Below, piece after piece: positions 47,138 through 55,419 of a DNA stretch of 64,000 nt. This DNA is from Winogradskyella schleiferi (GTDB lineage: Bacteria; Bacteroidota; Bacteroidia; Flavobacteriales; Flavobacteriaceae), in the NCBI RefSeq assembly GCF_013394655.1, contig NZ_CP053351.1, positions 3,760,001 to 3,824,000 of the forward strand, read 5' to 3'. The number at the start of each line of letters is the position of its first letter. Positions within the stretch are counted from its first letter, which is position 1. A model generated the notes under the pieces. That model was given only the letters and a program-made list of their open reading frames with translations, ran no database searches and was not told where the DNA came from. A program made the translations under genes and the position numbers.

Positions 47138-47367
47138 TGGATCTACTTTAAACCATTTAGTTAATCAATTTTAATTTTTTTACATTGAACAATTCATCAC
47201 ATTTTTTACCACTTTTAGTTTTAGTATTTTCAATTACTAACCGACCTGCTTTGCGCAATAGTCGCAGTCGTCGCCCTTTTGGGTACGATTTATATTAGGA
47301 ACTAAGGTGTGTCCAGTTCTTCATTCCAAGACAATAAAAAAATACATAATTAATAAAAACAATCACA
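47138..47367 (+). promoter_or_regulatory. Putative arg attenuator region
   Basis: No gene is seen in these 230 bases. Two mutually exclusive RNA stems can be drawn. One is CGA-C-CTGC (47242-47249) with GCAGTCG (47264-47270). The other is AGTCGT-CG-CCC (47266-47276) with GGG-T-ACGATT (47281-47290) around a TTTT loop. The shared TCG gives a switch-like layout downstream of the leader. The second stem is followed by TATATT rather than a T tract, so it is only a modest terminator. A palindrome TTGCGCAA (47251-47258) sits in the loop of the first stem. Confidence 0.4.
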
Positions 47368-47991
47368 ATGAAAATTGTAATTGCTGATAAATCACATAGC
47401 ATTTACGCAGAACTCATTTGCGAAACTATCGCACAAGCCGCACAGGTCAGAGGAACTGGTATTGCTAAACGAAAACCAGAGTACATCATTACAAAAATGG
47501 AAAATGGTAATGCTGTGATCGCTTTAGATGGCGATAAATTTGCAGGGTTCTGTTATATAGAAGCCTGGAGTCATGGGAAATTTGTGGCCAATTCCGGTCT
47601 CATTGTTCATCCCGATTTTAGAAATCAAGGTCTTGCCAAACAGATAAAACAAGTGATTTTTGAACATTCTAGAACTAAATTTCCCGATTCTAAAATCTTC
47701 AGTATCACAACAGGGTTGGCGGTTATGAAAATGAATAGTGAATTGGGATACAAGCCTGTGACCTTTTCAGAATTAACAGATGATCAATCCTTCTGGAAAG
47801 GTTGCCAAACCTGCAAAAATTTCGACGTTCTAACAAGAACTGAACAAAAAATGTGCTTATGTACAGGTATGCTCTATGATCCTTTAAAAAAAGAAACAAC
47901 AAAATCACATGAGCATAATTACGATAAAAAAGTATGGACAAGATTGAAACTCATAAAACAAAACATGTTCCTAAAAAAAGATAAAAAATGA
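47368..47991 (+). CDS. GNAT-family acyltransferase, probable first enzyme of arginine synthesis
   Basis: A 207-residue GNAT protein. The acetyl-CoA loop lies in SGLIVHPDFRNQGLAKQIKQ (about 76-95, R/Q-x-x-G-x-A). The C-terminal part has two Cys pairs, CQTC and CLC, spaced for a metal or redox site, which ordinary ArgA lacks. It starts the operon and its stop overlaps the argG start (ATGA at 47988). In Bacteroidetes the usual ArgA/ArgJ is absent, and a GNAT gene at this place is the natural candidate for N-acyl-glutamate (acetyl or succinyl) synthase. Function is inferred from position; the GNAT fold is visible in sequence. Confidence 0.75.
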   Translation: MKIVIADKSHSIYAELICETIAQAAQVRGTGIAKRKPEYIITKMENGNAVIALDGDKFAGFCYIEAWSHGKFVANSGLIVHPDFRNQGLAKQIKQVIFEHSRTKFPDSKIFSITTGLAVMKMNSELGYKPVTFSELTDDQSFWKGCQTCKNFDVLTRTEQKMCLCTGMLYDPLKKETTKSHEHNYDKKVWTRLKLIKQNMFLKKDKK

Positions 47992-49166
47992 AAAAGTTAG
48001 TCATAGCATATAGTGGAGGATTGGACACATCGTACTGCGCTGTAAGTTTATCAAAAGCTGGTTACGATGTCCATGCAGTAAGTGTAAACACAGGTGGGTT
48101 TACAACTGAAGAAATTAAAAGTATTGAAAGTAATGCCTATAAAATGGGCGTTTCGACTTTTAAAAATATTGATGCCATTAAGTCATATTATGACAAAGTC
48201 ATCAAGTATTTAATCTTCGGAAATGTACTTAAAAATAATACCTATCCTTTGTCTGTAAGTGCAGAACGCATTATCCAAGCCATCGAAATTGTCCAATACG
48301 CTAAAAGTATTAATGCAAAATATATTGCACACGGAAGTACAGGCGCAGGAAACGATCAGGTACGTTTTGATATGATTTTTCAAACTTTAGCACCAGACAT
48401 TGAAATCATTACACCTATTAGAGACGGCAAATTAACACGACAACAAGAAATTGATTACCTCATTGAAAACGGAATAGACATGTCTTGGAACAAAGCCAAA
48501 TACTCAGTTAACAAAGGACTTTGGGGAACAAGTGTTGGTGGAGAAGAAACCTTAACGTCTGAAAAACCCTTACCAGATTCGGCTTATCCTTCACAATTAA
48601 AACACTCAGACCCTGAAAAGTTGGTATTATCATTTTCTGGAGGAGAATTAGTCGCTATTAATGGGATTGGAAACGATCCTGAAATCAATATCCAAGTCTT
48701 AAACAATTTGGCGTCAGCTTATGCTATTGGAAGGGATATCCATGTTGGAGACACAATTGTTGGCATCAAAGGACGTGTTGGTTTTGAAGCTGCAGCTGCT
48801 ATAATCATCATCAAAGCACATCATTTATTAGAAAAGCACACCTTAACCAAATGGCAATTGCAACATAAAGATTATTTATCAAGTTTTTACGGCATGCATT
48901 TGCACGAAGGTCAATATCTAGATCCTGTGATGCGAGACATAGAAGCTTTTCTACAAAGTAGTCAAGATAAAGTTTCGGGCGATGTTATCGTGACTTTAAA
49001 ACCTTATCATTTTTCATTAGATGGCATTAAGTCTAAGCACGATTTAATGAACGCTAAATTCGGAAGTTATGGCGAAGAAAACAAAGGTTGGACGGCTGAA
49101 GAAGCTAAAGGGTTTATTAAAATCTTTGGAAATCAAAATAAGATATATCAACAAGTAAATAATTAA
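47988..49166 (+). CDS. argG: Argininosuccinate synthase
   Basis: A 392-residue enzyme joining citrulline and aspartate with ATP. The N-terminal PP-loop ATP pyrophosphatase motif AYSGGLDTSYC spans residues 7-17. AHGSTGAGNDQVRFD (about 114-128) binds citrulline/aspartate. Length is normal. It overlaps the acyltransferase gene by 4 bases (ATGA), so the two are translationally coupled. The gap to argC carries a family C palindrome and a family B hairpin. Confidence 0.97.
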   Translation: MKKLVIAYSGGLDTSYCAVSLSKAGYDVHAVSVNTGGFTTEEIKSIESNAYKMGVSTFKNIDAIKSYYDKVIKYLIFGNVLKNNTYPLSVSAERIIQAIEIVQYAKSINAKYIAHGSTGAGNDQVRFDMIFQTLAPDIEIITPIRDGKLTRQQEIDYLIENGIDMSWNKAKYSVNKGLWGTSVGGEETLTSEKPLPDSAYPSQLKHSDPEKLVLSFSGGELVAINGIGNDPEINIQVLNNLASAYAIGRDIHVGDTIVGIKGRVGFEAAAAIIIIKAHHLLEKHTLTKWQLQHKDYLSSFYGMHLHEGQYLDPVMRDIEAFLQSSQDKVSGDVIVTLKPYHFSLDGIKSKHDLMNAKFGSYGEENKGWTAEEAKGFIKIFGNQNKIYQQVNN

Positions 49167-49176
49167 GACTGACTTG

Positions 49177-49206
49177 ACCTAGCAGGTTTTAAAAAACCTA
49201 GTAGTT
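49177..49206. repeat. Palindrome family C (imperfect) after argG
   Basis: ACCTAGCAGGTTTT, AA and AAAACCTAGTAGTTTT; the inner stem is good but the outer part has mismatches. It begins 10 bases after the argG stop. Confidence 0.6.
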
Positions 49207-49233
49207 TTAAATAAAGGTTCAATTTATAATATA

Positions 49234-49247
49234 ACCGTTTTCACGGT
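49234..49247 (+). promoter_or_regulatory. Family B hairpin (ACCGT-TTTC-ACGGT) before argC
   Basis: A 5-bp stem with TTTC tetraloop, followed by CACTAAG and then the argC ATG. Seven bases separate stem and start codon. The same design with compensatory stem changes occurs before proC, argF' and hisA. Confidence 0.6.
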
Positions 49248-49254
49248 CACTAAG

Positions 49255-50238
49255 ATGAAAAAGATAAAAGCAGGAATCATTGGAGGCGCAGGCTATACAG
49301 CAGGAGAATTGATTAGACTATTGATCCATCACTCTAAAGTAGACATCGATTTTATTTACAGCACATCAAATGCTGGAAACAAAATCTATCAAATACATCA
49401 AGACTTATTTGGGTCAACTGAATTAGAATTTTCAAGTACAATCAATCCTGATGTTGATGTGTTGTTTTTGTGTTTAGGTCATGGTAATTCAAAATCATTT
49501 TTAGAACAAAATACTTTTTCTGATACGACAAAAATTATTGATTTAAGCAATGACTTCAGATTAACAAAAGATGAAAGATTTAATGGAGAAACTTTTGTTT
49601 ATGGCTTACCAGAATTGAACAAAGAAGCCATTAAAAAGGCAAATTACGTGGCGAATCCAGGTTGTTTTGCCACAGCAATTCAATTAGCATTATTACCGTT
49701 AGCTAAGGCTGAAGTTTTAAAAAACGACGTCCATATTAATGCTGTTACGGGTGCAACTGGAGCTGGAACTTCCTTATCAGCAACCACACATTTTACATGG
49801 AGAGATAATAATTTTTCACACTACAAGGCTTTTACGCATCAGCATTTAGGTGAAATCAATCAAACCGTAAATCAATTACAAACTGATTTTAAATCTGACA
49901 TCAATTTTATGCCAAATCGCGGGAATTTTTCAAGAGGAATTTTTGCTACACTTTACACAAAATATGAAGGAACAATCGAAGACGCAAAAACCTCGTATTC
50001 CGATTTTTATAAAGATGCTGCTTTTACTTTGATTTCAGATGAAGACATTCATTTAAAGCAAGTCGTAAACACCAATAAATGTATCCTGCATTTACATGAA
50101 CATGAAGGCAAATTATTAGTGACAAGCATTATTGATAATTTACTCAAAGGCGCATCAGGACAAGCAGTTCAAAACATGAATTTAATGTACGGATTTAAGG
50201 AAACCGAAGGCTTACAATTGAAAGCTAATTATTTTTAA
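49255..50238 (+). CDS. argC: N-acetyl(acyl)-gamma-glutamyl-phosphate reductase
   Basis: A 327-residue NADPH-dependent reductase, third step of ornithine synthesis. The nucleotide-binding GIIGGAGYTAGELIRLL is at residues 8-24. The catalytic Cys137 is in ANPGCFATAIQLAL, and the His of FTHQHLGEINQ completes the active site. Length is typical of the shorter type-2-like form. The start ATG follows a family B hairpin by 7 bases. Confidence 0.96.
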   Translation: MKKIKAGIIGGAGYTAGELIRLLIHHSKVDIDFIYSTSNAGNKIYQIHQDLFGSTELEFSSTINPDVDVLFLCLGHGNSKSFLEQNTFSDTTKIIDLSNDFRLTKDERFNGETFVYGLPELNKEAIKKANYVANPGCFATAIQLALLPLAKAEVLKNDVHINAVTGATGAGTSLSATTHFTWRDNNFSHYKAFTHQHLGEINQTVNQLQTDFKSDINFMPNRGNFSRGIFATLYTKYEGTIEDAKTSYSDFYKDAAFTLISDEDIHLKQVVNTNKCILHLHEHEGKLLVTSIIDNLLKGASGQAVQNMNLMYGFKETEGLQLKANYF

Positions 50239-50318
50239 CATATACTCAGACCTGTTAGGTATGAATTAAGAGCGCAGGCGAAATGCTTTTAGATAAAGAA
50301 AGTTTAATTAAAAAGATA

Positions 50319-50332
50319 ACCGCTTTCGCGGT
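50319..50332 (+). promoter_or_regulatory. Family B hairpin (ACCGC-TTTC-GCGGT) before proC
   Basis: A 5-bp stem with TTTC loop, followed by CACTAAAG and the proC ATG, 8 bases from the stem. Upstream at 50268-50285 a family D core (AAGAGCGCAGGCGAAATG) is present. Confidence 0.6.
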
Positions 50333-50340
50333 CACTAAAG

Positions 50341-51141
50341 ATGAAAATAGCAATAATAGGAACAGGAAACTTAGGGAAGTCCATAGCCAAAGGACTTATC
50401 ACTAACAATGCCATAACAACATTATACTTAACCAAAAGAAACTTAGAAGGCATCAAGGAATTTGATGGTTACAAAAATGTGTTTCTAACCACCGATAATA
50501 TTAAAGCCGTAAAGCAATCAGATATATTAATATTTGCAGTTCAACCAGCACATTTTGAAAATATTCTAAATGATATAAAACCGTATTTAACAGAAAATCA
50601 CGTGTTGATTTCAACCATTACAGGATTCCTCATTCCAAAAATTGAATCACAGGTTGGTGAGGATAACTTTATCATTCGTGCTATGCCAAACACTGCAATT
50701 GCCGTTGGTAAATCTATGACATGTATGTGTAGTAATGAAAAAGGTAAAAAACGTATACCAATCGCAGAAGCCATTTTCAATAGATTGGGCCATACTTTGG
50801 CGATTCCTGAATCTCAAATGCAAGCAGCAACAGTCGTCTGTGCCAGTGGCATAGCGTTTTGGATGCGACTGATTCGTGCGACAACTCAAGCCGCAATTCA
50901 ATTAGGTTTTGACGCTAAAGAAGCTCAGGAATTGGCGATGTACACAAGTGAAGGCGCTGCCAATTTATTAATTACAAACGGAGATCATCCAGAAGAAGAA
51001 ATAGACAGAGTAACCACACCAATGGGTTGCACCATTACTGGATTGAATGAAATGGAGCACAAAGGATTGAGTTCGTCTTTAATTCAAGGTATGGTGGCAT
51101 CCTATAATAAAATTAGTAATATCAAAAAGGAACAGATTTAA
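50341..51141 (+). CDS. proC: Pyrroline-5-carboxylate reductase
   Basis: A 266-residue NAD(P)H enzyme, last step of proline synthesis. The dinucleotide motif MKIAIIGTGNLGKSIAKGL opens the protein. AMPNTAIAVGKSMT and the C-terminal signature EEEIDRVTTPMGCTITGLNEME are the family marks. Being inside the arg operon is typical for Flavobacteriia and links proline and arginine, which share glutamate as precursor. Expression would then follow arginine control. Confidence 0.95.
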   Translation: MKIAIIGTGNLGKSIAKGLITNNAITTLYLTKRNLEGIKEFDGYKNVFLTTDNIKAVKQSDILIFAVQPAHFENILNDIKPYLTENHVLISTITGFLIPKIESQVGEDNFIIRAMPNTAIAVGKSMTCMCSNEKGKKRIPIAEAIFNRLGHTLAIPESQMQAATVVCASGIAFWMRLIRATTQAAIQLGFDAKEAQELAMYTSEGAANLLITNGDHPEEEIDRVTTPMGCTITGLNEMEHKGLSSSLIQGMVASYNKISNIKKEQI

Positions 51142-51152
51142 GATTACAATTT

Positions 51153-51221
51153 GTCATTCAGAGCATCGCGAAGAATCTCTTAATCATTTAGATTCTTCGG
51201 TTATTCTTCCCTCTGAATGAC
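51153..51221. repeat. 69-bp MITE-like palindrome between proC and argD
   Basis: Perfect 11-bp terminal inverted repeats GTCATTCAGAG (51153-51163) and CTCTGAATGAC (51211-51221), with an inner 9-bp pair GAAGAATCT/AGATTCTTC. This is the common flavobacterial GTCATTC..GAATGAC intergenic element. An ATG at 51217 lies in its end and would falsely extend argD. Confidence 0.85.
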
Positions 51222-51243
51222 AACAAAGAAAATTATAAAACAA

Positions 51244-52377
51244 ATGAGTTTATTTAACGTTTATCCATTATACGACATCACACCAGTAAGCGCAAAAGAC
51301 GTTTACGTTTATGATGACAAAGGTTTGGAATTTTTAGACCTTTATGGTGGACATGCCGTGATTTCCATTGGGCATTCACATCCGAAATATGTTGCAGCGA
51401 TTTCGGACCAAGTTAGCAAATTGGGATTTTACAGTAATGCGATTCAAAATCCGATGCAAGTTGAATTAGCAGATAAACTTGAAGCATTATCTGGCTGTAA
51501 AGATTATCAACTGTTTTTATGTAATTCTGGTGCAGAAGCTAATGAAAATGCTTTAAAATTAGCCTCATTCCATAATGGGAAAAAGAAAATTTTAGCTTTT
51601 AGAAATTCGTTTCACGGTAGAACCTCTGCTGCTGTAGCTGCCACCGACAACCCAAAGATTGTAGCACCAATAAATGCGCAACAAAAGGTTGATTTTGTGG
51701 ACTTAGGCGATTTAGATGTTGTTGAAACCATTTTAAAACAAAACGACACTTGTGCTGTAATTGTAGAATGTATTCAAGGTGTTGGCGGATTAGATCAAAG
51801 CACTACAGAATTTTATAAAGGACTAGAAACACTTTGCAAGCAATACAATACAGCCTTAATTGCAGACGAAGTTCAATCGGGTTTTGGTAGAACAGGCGAC
51901 TTTTTCGCCTTTCAGAAACACAACATTACACCAGATATTATTTCTATCGCCAAAGGCATGGGAAATGGATTTCCCGTTGGTGGCATTTTAATTCATCCAT
52001 CCATTGAAGCATCCTTTGGTTTACTGGGTACTACCTTTGGTGGAAATCATTTAGCATGTGCTGCAACACTATCAGTTTTAAACGTTTTGGAAGAGGAAAA
52101 GTTAATGGAAAATGTAAAAAACATGTCAAACTATTTTCAAGAAAAGGCTAAAACATTACCAAATTTAAAATCCATTAAAGGACGAGGATTAATGATAGGT
52201 TTAGAGTTTGATTTTCCGATTACAGACTTACGTAAAAAGCTCATTTTTGAACATCATATATTTACAGGAAGTGCTAAGAATCCTAATTTACTGAGAATTC
52301 TTCCACCTTTAACTATTCAGAAAAAGCATATTGATTTGTTTTTTGAGGCAACCTGCAAGGTTTTAAAAACCTTGTAG
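51244..52377 (+). CDS. argD: N-acyl-ornithine aminotransferase
   Basis: A 377-residue class-III PLP aminotransferase (acetyl- or succinylornithine). PLP Lys237 is in ISIAKGMGNGFPVGG. NSGAEANENALKLA (95-108) and the ADEVQSGFGRTG motif (207-218) are typical. The frame opens at 51217, but that ATG lies in a palindromic repeat; the ATG at 51244 (MSLFNVYPLYDITPVSAKDV) is the conserved start. The last codons (TCKVLKTL, stop) are encoded by a family C palindrome, so the repeat has replaced or overrun the original C-terminus. Confidence 0.94.
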   Translation: MSLFNVYPLYDITPVSAKDVYVYDDKGLEFLDLYGGHAVISIGHSHPKYVAAISDQVSKLGFYSNAIQNPMQVELADKLEALSGCKDYQLFLCNSGAEANENALKLASFHNGKKKILAFRNSFHGRTSAAVAATDNPKIVAPINAQQKVDFVDLGDLDVVETILKQNDTCAVIVECIQGVGGLDQSTTEFYKGLETLCKQYNTALIADEVQSGFGRTGDFFAFQKHNITPDIISIAKGMGNGFPVGGILIHPSIEASFGLLGTTFGGNHLACAATLSVLNVLEEEKLMENVKNMSNYFQEKAKTLPNLKSIKGRGLMIGLEFDFPITDLRKKLIFEHHIFTGSAKNPNLLRILPPLTIQKKHIDLFFEATCKVLKTL

Positions 52378-52380
52378 GTT
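52350..52380. repeat. Palindrome family C containing the argD stop codon
   Basis: AACCTGCAAGGTTTT-A-AAAACCTTGTAGGTT is a 15-bp stem with one G-U pair. The argD TAG (52375-52377) lies in the 3' arm. Confidence 0.85.
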
Positions 52381-52405
52381 TAAACTAAGTTTAATTAAAT
52401 ACAGA

Positions 52406-52423
52406 TTCCCGCTTTCGCGGGAA
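52406..52423 (+). promoter_or_regulatory. Family B hairpin (TTCCCGC-TTTC-GCGGGAA) before argF'
   Basis: A 7-bp stem, TTTC loop, then CTAAAC and the start codon. The core GCGGG ends 8 bases from the ATG at 52430. Confidence 0.65.
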
Positions 52424-52429
52424 CTAAAC

Positions 52430-53365
52430 ATGAAAAATTACACCAAAATAAAAGATATTTCTAACCTTTCGGAAACTATAAAGGAGTCCATTTTATTAAA
52501 AATGAATCCTTTTGAATTTCAAGATTTAGGAAAATACAAAACCTTAGTAATGCTTTTTTTTAATTCGAGTTTAAGAACGCGATTAAGCACAGAAAAAGCA
52601 GCAAAAAACTTAGGCATGGAAGTCATGATTTTAAACGTGAACGACGCGTGGAATTTAGAATTTGAAGATGGCACCATAATGAACTTGGATAAATCAGAGC
52701 ACGTTAAGGAAGCTGCTCAGGTTATTTCACAATATGCCGATATTATTGCGGTTAGAGCCTTTCCTACATTAAAAAATAAAGCTAAAGACGAATCAGAATA
52801 TGTGATTAATAGTTTTAAAAAATACGCAACGGTTCCTGTTTTAAATATGGAGAGTGCGACAGCGCATCCTCTACAAGCTTTAGCTGATGCCATTACAATA
52901 TCAGAATTAACAGAAAAAGCAAAGCCTAAAGTGGTTATTTCTTGGGCACCACATCCCAAAGCTTTGCCTCAAGCGGTTCCAAATTCGTTTATAGAAATGA
53001 TGCAACACCTTGAGATCGATTTAACCATTACACATCCAAAAGGTTACGAGTTAAACGTAGCAATTACAAAAGATACACCTATTAATTACAATCAAGATGA
53101 TGCATTAAAAGATGCTGATTTTGTGTATGTAAAAAACTGGAGCAGTTATAATGACTATGGGAAAGTAATTAACCAAGATGAAAATTGGATGATGACGAAA
53201 GCAAAATTAGGCCATGCAAAATTTATGCATTGTTTACCAGTGAGACGAAATGTTGTCGTTGAAGATGCCGTTTTAGATAGCGAACAATCTGTGGTTATAC
53301 AGCAAGCAAATAATAGAACCTATGCGGCACAAGTAGTATTGAAGCAAATTTTAGAAAATTTATAA
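52430..53365 (+). CDS. argF': N-acyl-ornithine carbamoyltransferase (SOTCase/AOTCase type)
   Basis: A 311-residue transcarbamylase. The carbamoyl-phosphate motif reads SLRTRLS (47-53) instead of the S-T-R-T of ordinary OTCase, and the substrate loop has ADIIAVRAFPTLKNKAKDE, as in the Bacteroidetes enzyme that uses N-succinyl-ornithine and its acetyl relative in Xanthomonas. Also seen: ATAHPLQALADAITI and MHCLPVRRNVVVEDAVLD. The pathway therefore carbamoylates acylated ornithine and needs ArgE downstream for deacylation. Whether the acyl group is succinyl or acetyl depends on single loop residues I cannot judge safely. It follows a family B hairpin. Confidence 0.88.
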   Translation: MKNYTKIKDISNLSETIKESILLKMNPFEFQDLGKYKTLVMLFFNSSLRTRLSTEKAAKNLGMEVMILNVNDAWNLEFEDGTIMNLDKSEHVKEAAQVISQYADIIAVRAFPTLKNKAKDESEYVINSFKKYATVPVLNMESATAHPLQALADAITISELTEKAKPKVVISWAPHPKALPQAVPNSFIEMMQHLEIDLTITHPKGYELNVAITKDTPINYNQDDALKDADFVYVKNWSSYNDYGKVINQDENWMMTKAKLGHAKFMHCLPVRRNVVVEDAVLDSEQSVVIQQANNRTYAAQVVLKQILENL

Positions 53366-53375
53366 TTTTCAAATA

Positions 53376-53390
53376 AGACCTAGCAGGTCT
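53376..53390. repeat. Short family C palindrome after argF'
   Basis: AGACCT-AGC-AGGTCT, a perfect 6-bp stem 10 bases after the stop. A family D core (CTGAGCGCAATCGAAA) follows at 53421-53436, before argB. Confidence 0.65.
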
Positions 53391-53456
53391 CAAAAAAATA
53401 GAAATTCCTTCACGCTTGTGCTGAGCGCAATCGAAATATGGGAAGGTTAGGATGGG

Positions 53457-54233
53457 ATGAAAACACTAAAAGTCATAAAAATAGGAGGAAATATCATCGA
53501 TAATGAAGATGCATTGGCAGCATTCATTAAAGATTTTTCAACTCTAAAAGGTCCTAAACTACTAGTTCATGGAGGTGGAAAATTAGCGACCAAATTAGCG
53601 ACTCAAATGAATATTCCTGTGCAAATGAATGAGGGCAGACGTATTACAGATGCAGACACTTTAGATATCATCACTATGGTTTATGCTGGGAAAATCAACA
53701 AAAATATTGTGGCGCAACTACAAGCTAATAGCTGTAATGCGATTGGTTTTTCTGGTGCAGATGGTAATACCATTATTTCTGAAAAAAGACCGATTAAAAC
53801 TATTGACTATGGCTTTGTTGGCGATGTTAAAAAAGTGAATACAAACACTTTAGAGGTACTACTAAAAAACAATATCACACCTGTGTTTTGCGCCATAACT
53901 CATGATAAAAAAGGTCAATTACTAAACACCAATGCAGATACTATTGCTTCTGAAATAGCCATCGGTTTTGCGTCGACCTATAACACAGAACTATATTATT
54001 GTTTCGAAAAAAATGGTGTTCTTGAAGAGGTCGATAATGATGATTCTGTGATAGAACACATCGACACTGAAACTTATAAAACACTAATCGAAAACGGTAT
54101 TATTTACGAAGGCATGTTACCCAAATTAAATAACTGTTTTCATGCAATAAATCAAAACGTTCAAAAAGTTTGTATCGGAACATCAAATATGCTTTTCAAT
54201 ACCAAAAACAAACATACAACCATAACACAATGA
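53457..54233 (+). CDS. argB: N-acyl-glutamate kinase
   Basis: A 258-residue amino-acid kinase, second step of the pathway. KIGGNIIDNE (about 8-17) and LVHGGGKLATKLA (about 37-49) form the phosphate-binding site. MNEGRRITDADTL and the late NTNADTIASEIAIG are the family motifs. Its length matches the arginine-insensitive short form, so control is probably not by allostery at this step. Its stop overlaps the argE start (ATGA at 54230). Confidence 0.96.
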   Translation: MKTLKVIKIGGNIIDNEDALAAFIKDFSTLKGPKLLVHGGGKLATKLATQMNIPVQMNEGRRITDADTLDIITMVYAGKINKNIVAQLQANSCNAIGFSGADGNTIISEKRPIKTIDYGFVGDVKKVNTNTLEVLLKNNITPVFCAITHDKKGQLLNTNADTIASEIAIGFASTYNTELYYCFEKNGVLEEVDNDDSVIEHIDTETYKTLIENGIIYEGMLPKLNNCFHAINQNVQKVCIGTSNMLFNTKNKHTTITQ

Positions 54234-55291
54234 TTGAAAAACTAACGCAAGATGCCATTGCTTTACTAAAGCAATTGATAGAGACACAGTCGTTTTCTTC
54301 GGAAGAAGACAATACAGCATTGCTTATTGAAAATTGGTTTACTACACATCATATGCCTTTCAAAAGAGACCATCACAATATTTGGGCGACCAATAAATAT
54401 TTTGAAAAGAGTAAACCGACGCTCTTATTAAATTCTCATCACGACACTGTAAAACCAAATAGTGGCTATACCAAAGATCCTTTAAAAGCCATTGTTGAAG
54501 ATGGTAAATTATATGGTCTGGGCAGTAATGATGCAGGCGGATGCTTGGTGTCTTTAATTGCTACGTTCACTTATTTTTACGACAAAAAAGATCTGAATTA
54601 TAACCTGGTCATTGTCGCTTCTGCCGAAGAAGAAAGCAGTGGGTCAAACGGATTGAATAGCATGTTAAGTATCATCCCAAAAATTGATGTAGCGATTGTT
54701 GGTGAACCAACCTTAATGCAGTTAGCCGTTGCCGAAAAAGGTTTAGTTGTTTTTGATGCGAAGGTAAAAGGAACTGCTAGCCATGCGGCGCATCCAAATG
54801 CTGATAATGCCATTTACAACACAATTGATGTTTTAAAATGGTTTAAAGATTATAAGTTTGAACGAAAATCGCCAGTTCTAGGTGATGTAAAAATGACCGT
54901 TACGCAAATCAATGCTGGTAAACAACATAATGCTGTTCCCGCTGAAGTTGATTTGGTAATTGATGTACGTGTGAATGATAAATATTCTAATAAAGAGATT
55001 GCAGATATTTTAACACAGAAATCGCCTTGTACGAGTATTACGGCAAGAAGCTTACGGTTAAATTCGTCGTCTATTCCAATTAATCACGACTTAGTAAAAG
55101 CCGGTATTGCACTTGGAAGAAAAACATACGGTTCGCCAACACTTTCGGACCAATCCGTTTTAACTTGTCCATCATTAAAATTAGGACCAGGCGACAGCAC
55201 ACGATCTCACACGGCAGATGAATTTATTTATCTTGCTGAAATTGAAGAAGGTGTTGAGTTGTATATTAAATTGTTAAAAAAGGTATTGTAA
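54230..55291 (+). CDS. argE: M20-family N-acyl-citrulline/ornithine deacylase
   Basis: A 353-residue di-zinc peptidase-like deacylase. The frame extends to 54170, but the ATG at 54230 overlaps the argB stop in the common ATGA form and gives a normal N-terminus (MIEKLTQDAIALLKQLIETQ). Metal and catalytic residues lie in SHHDTVKP, GSNDAGG, ASAEEESSG (Glu pair), VGEPT and the late RSHTADEFI. With an acyl-ornithine carbamoyltransferase in the operon, the substrate is probably N-acyl-citrulline. DapE is the main alternative family name, but context favours arginine. Confidence 0.9.
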   Translation: MIEKLTQDAIALLKQLIETQSFSSEEDNTALLIENWFTTHHMPFKRDHHNIWATNKYFEKSKPTLLLNSHHDTVKPNSGYTKDPLKAIVEDGKLYGLGSNDAGGCLVSLIATFTYFYDKKDLNYNLVIVASAEEESSGSNGLNSMLSIIPKIDVAIVGEPTLMQLAVAEKGLVVFDAKVKGTASHAAHPNADNAIYNTIDVLKWFKDYKFERKSPVLGDVKMTVTQINAGKQHNAVPAEVDLVIDVRVNDKYSNKEIADILTQKSPCTSITARSLRLNSSSIPINHDLVKAGIALGRKTYGSPTLSDQSVLTCPSLKLGPGDSTRSHTADEFIYLAEIEEGVELYIKLLKKVL

Positions 55292-55419
55292 AAAAAACAG
55301 GAGAATCAAGAGACTAGAATCTAGACTAAAACCTCAAAAACATGAATGAGCCGTCTATATTCTAACAGCGAAGCGGTCTAGCATCTTGGTTCTAAATTTT
55401 AAGAATTAAAATTTATATT
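55292..55419. repeat. TCTA-rich repetitive spacer between argE and argH
   Basis: Contains AGAGACTAGAATCTAGAC and GTCTATATTCTAACAGCGAAGCGGTCTAG. Similar TCTA-type strings occur in the ilvB-ilvN and ilvN-ilvC gaps (41664-41720, 42266-42300, 42370-42412). No gene is seen. Confidence 0.5.

Noticed and set aside
54170..54229. Upstream start for argE
   Set aside because: It would overlap argB by 64 bases. The ATGA overlap at 54230 is the normal coupled start.
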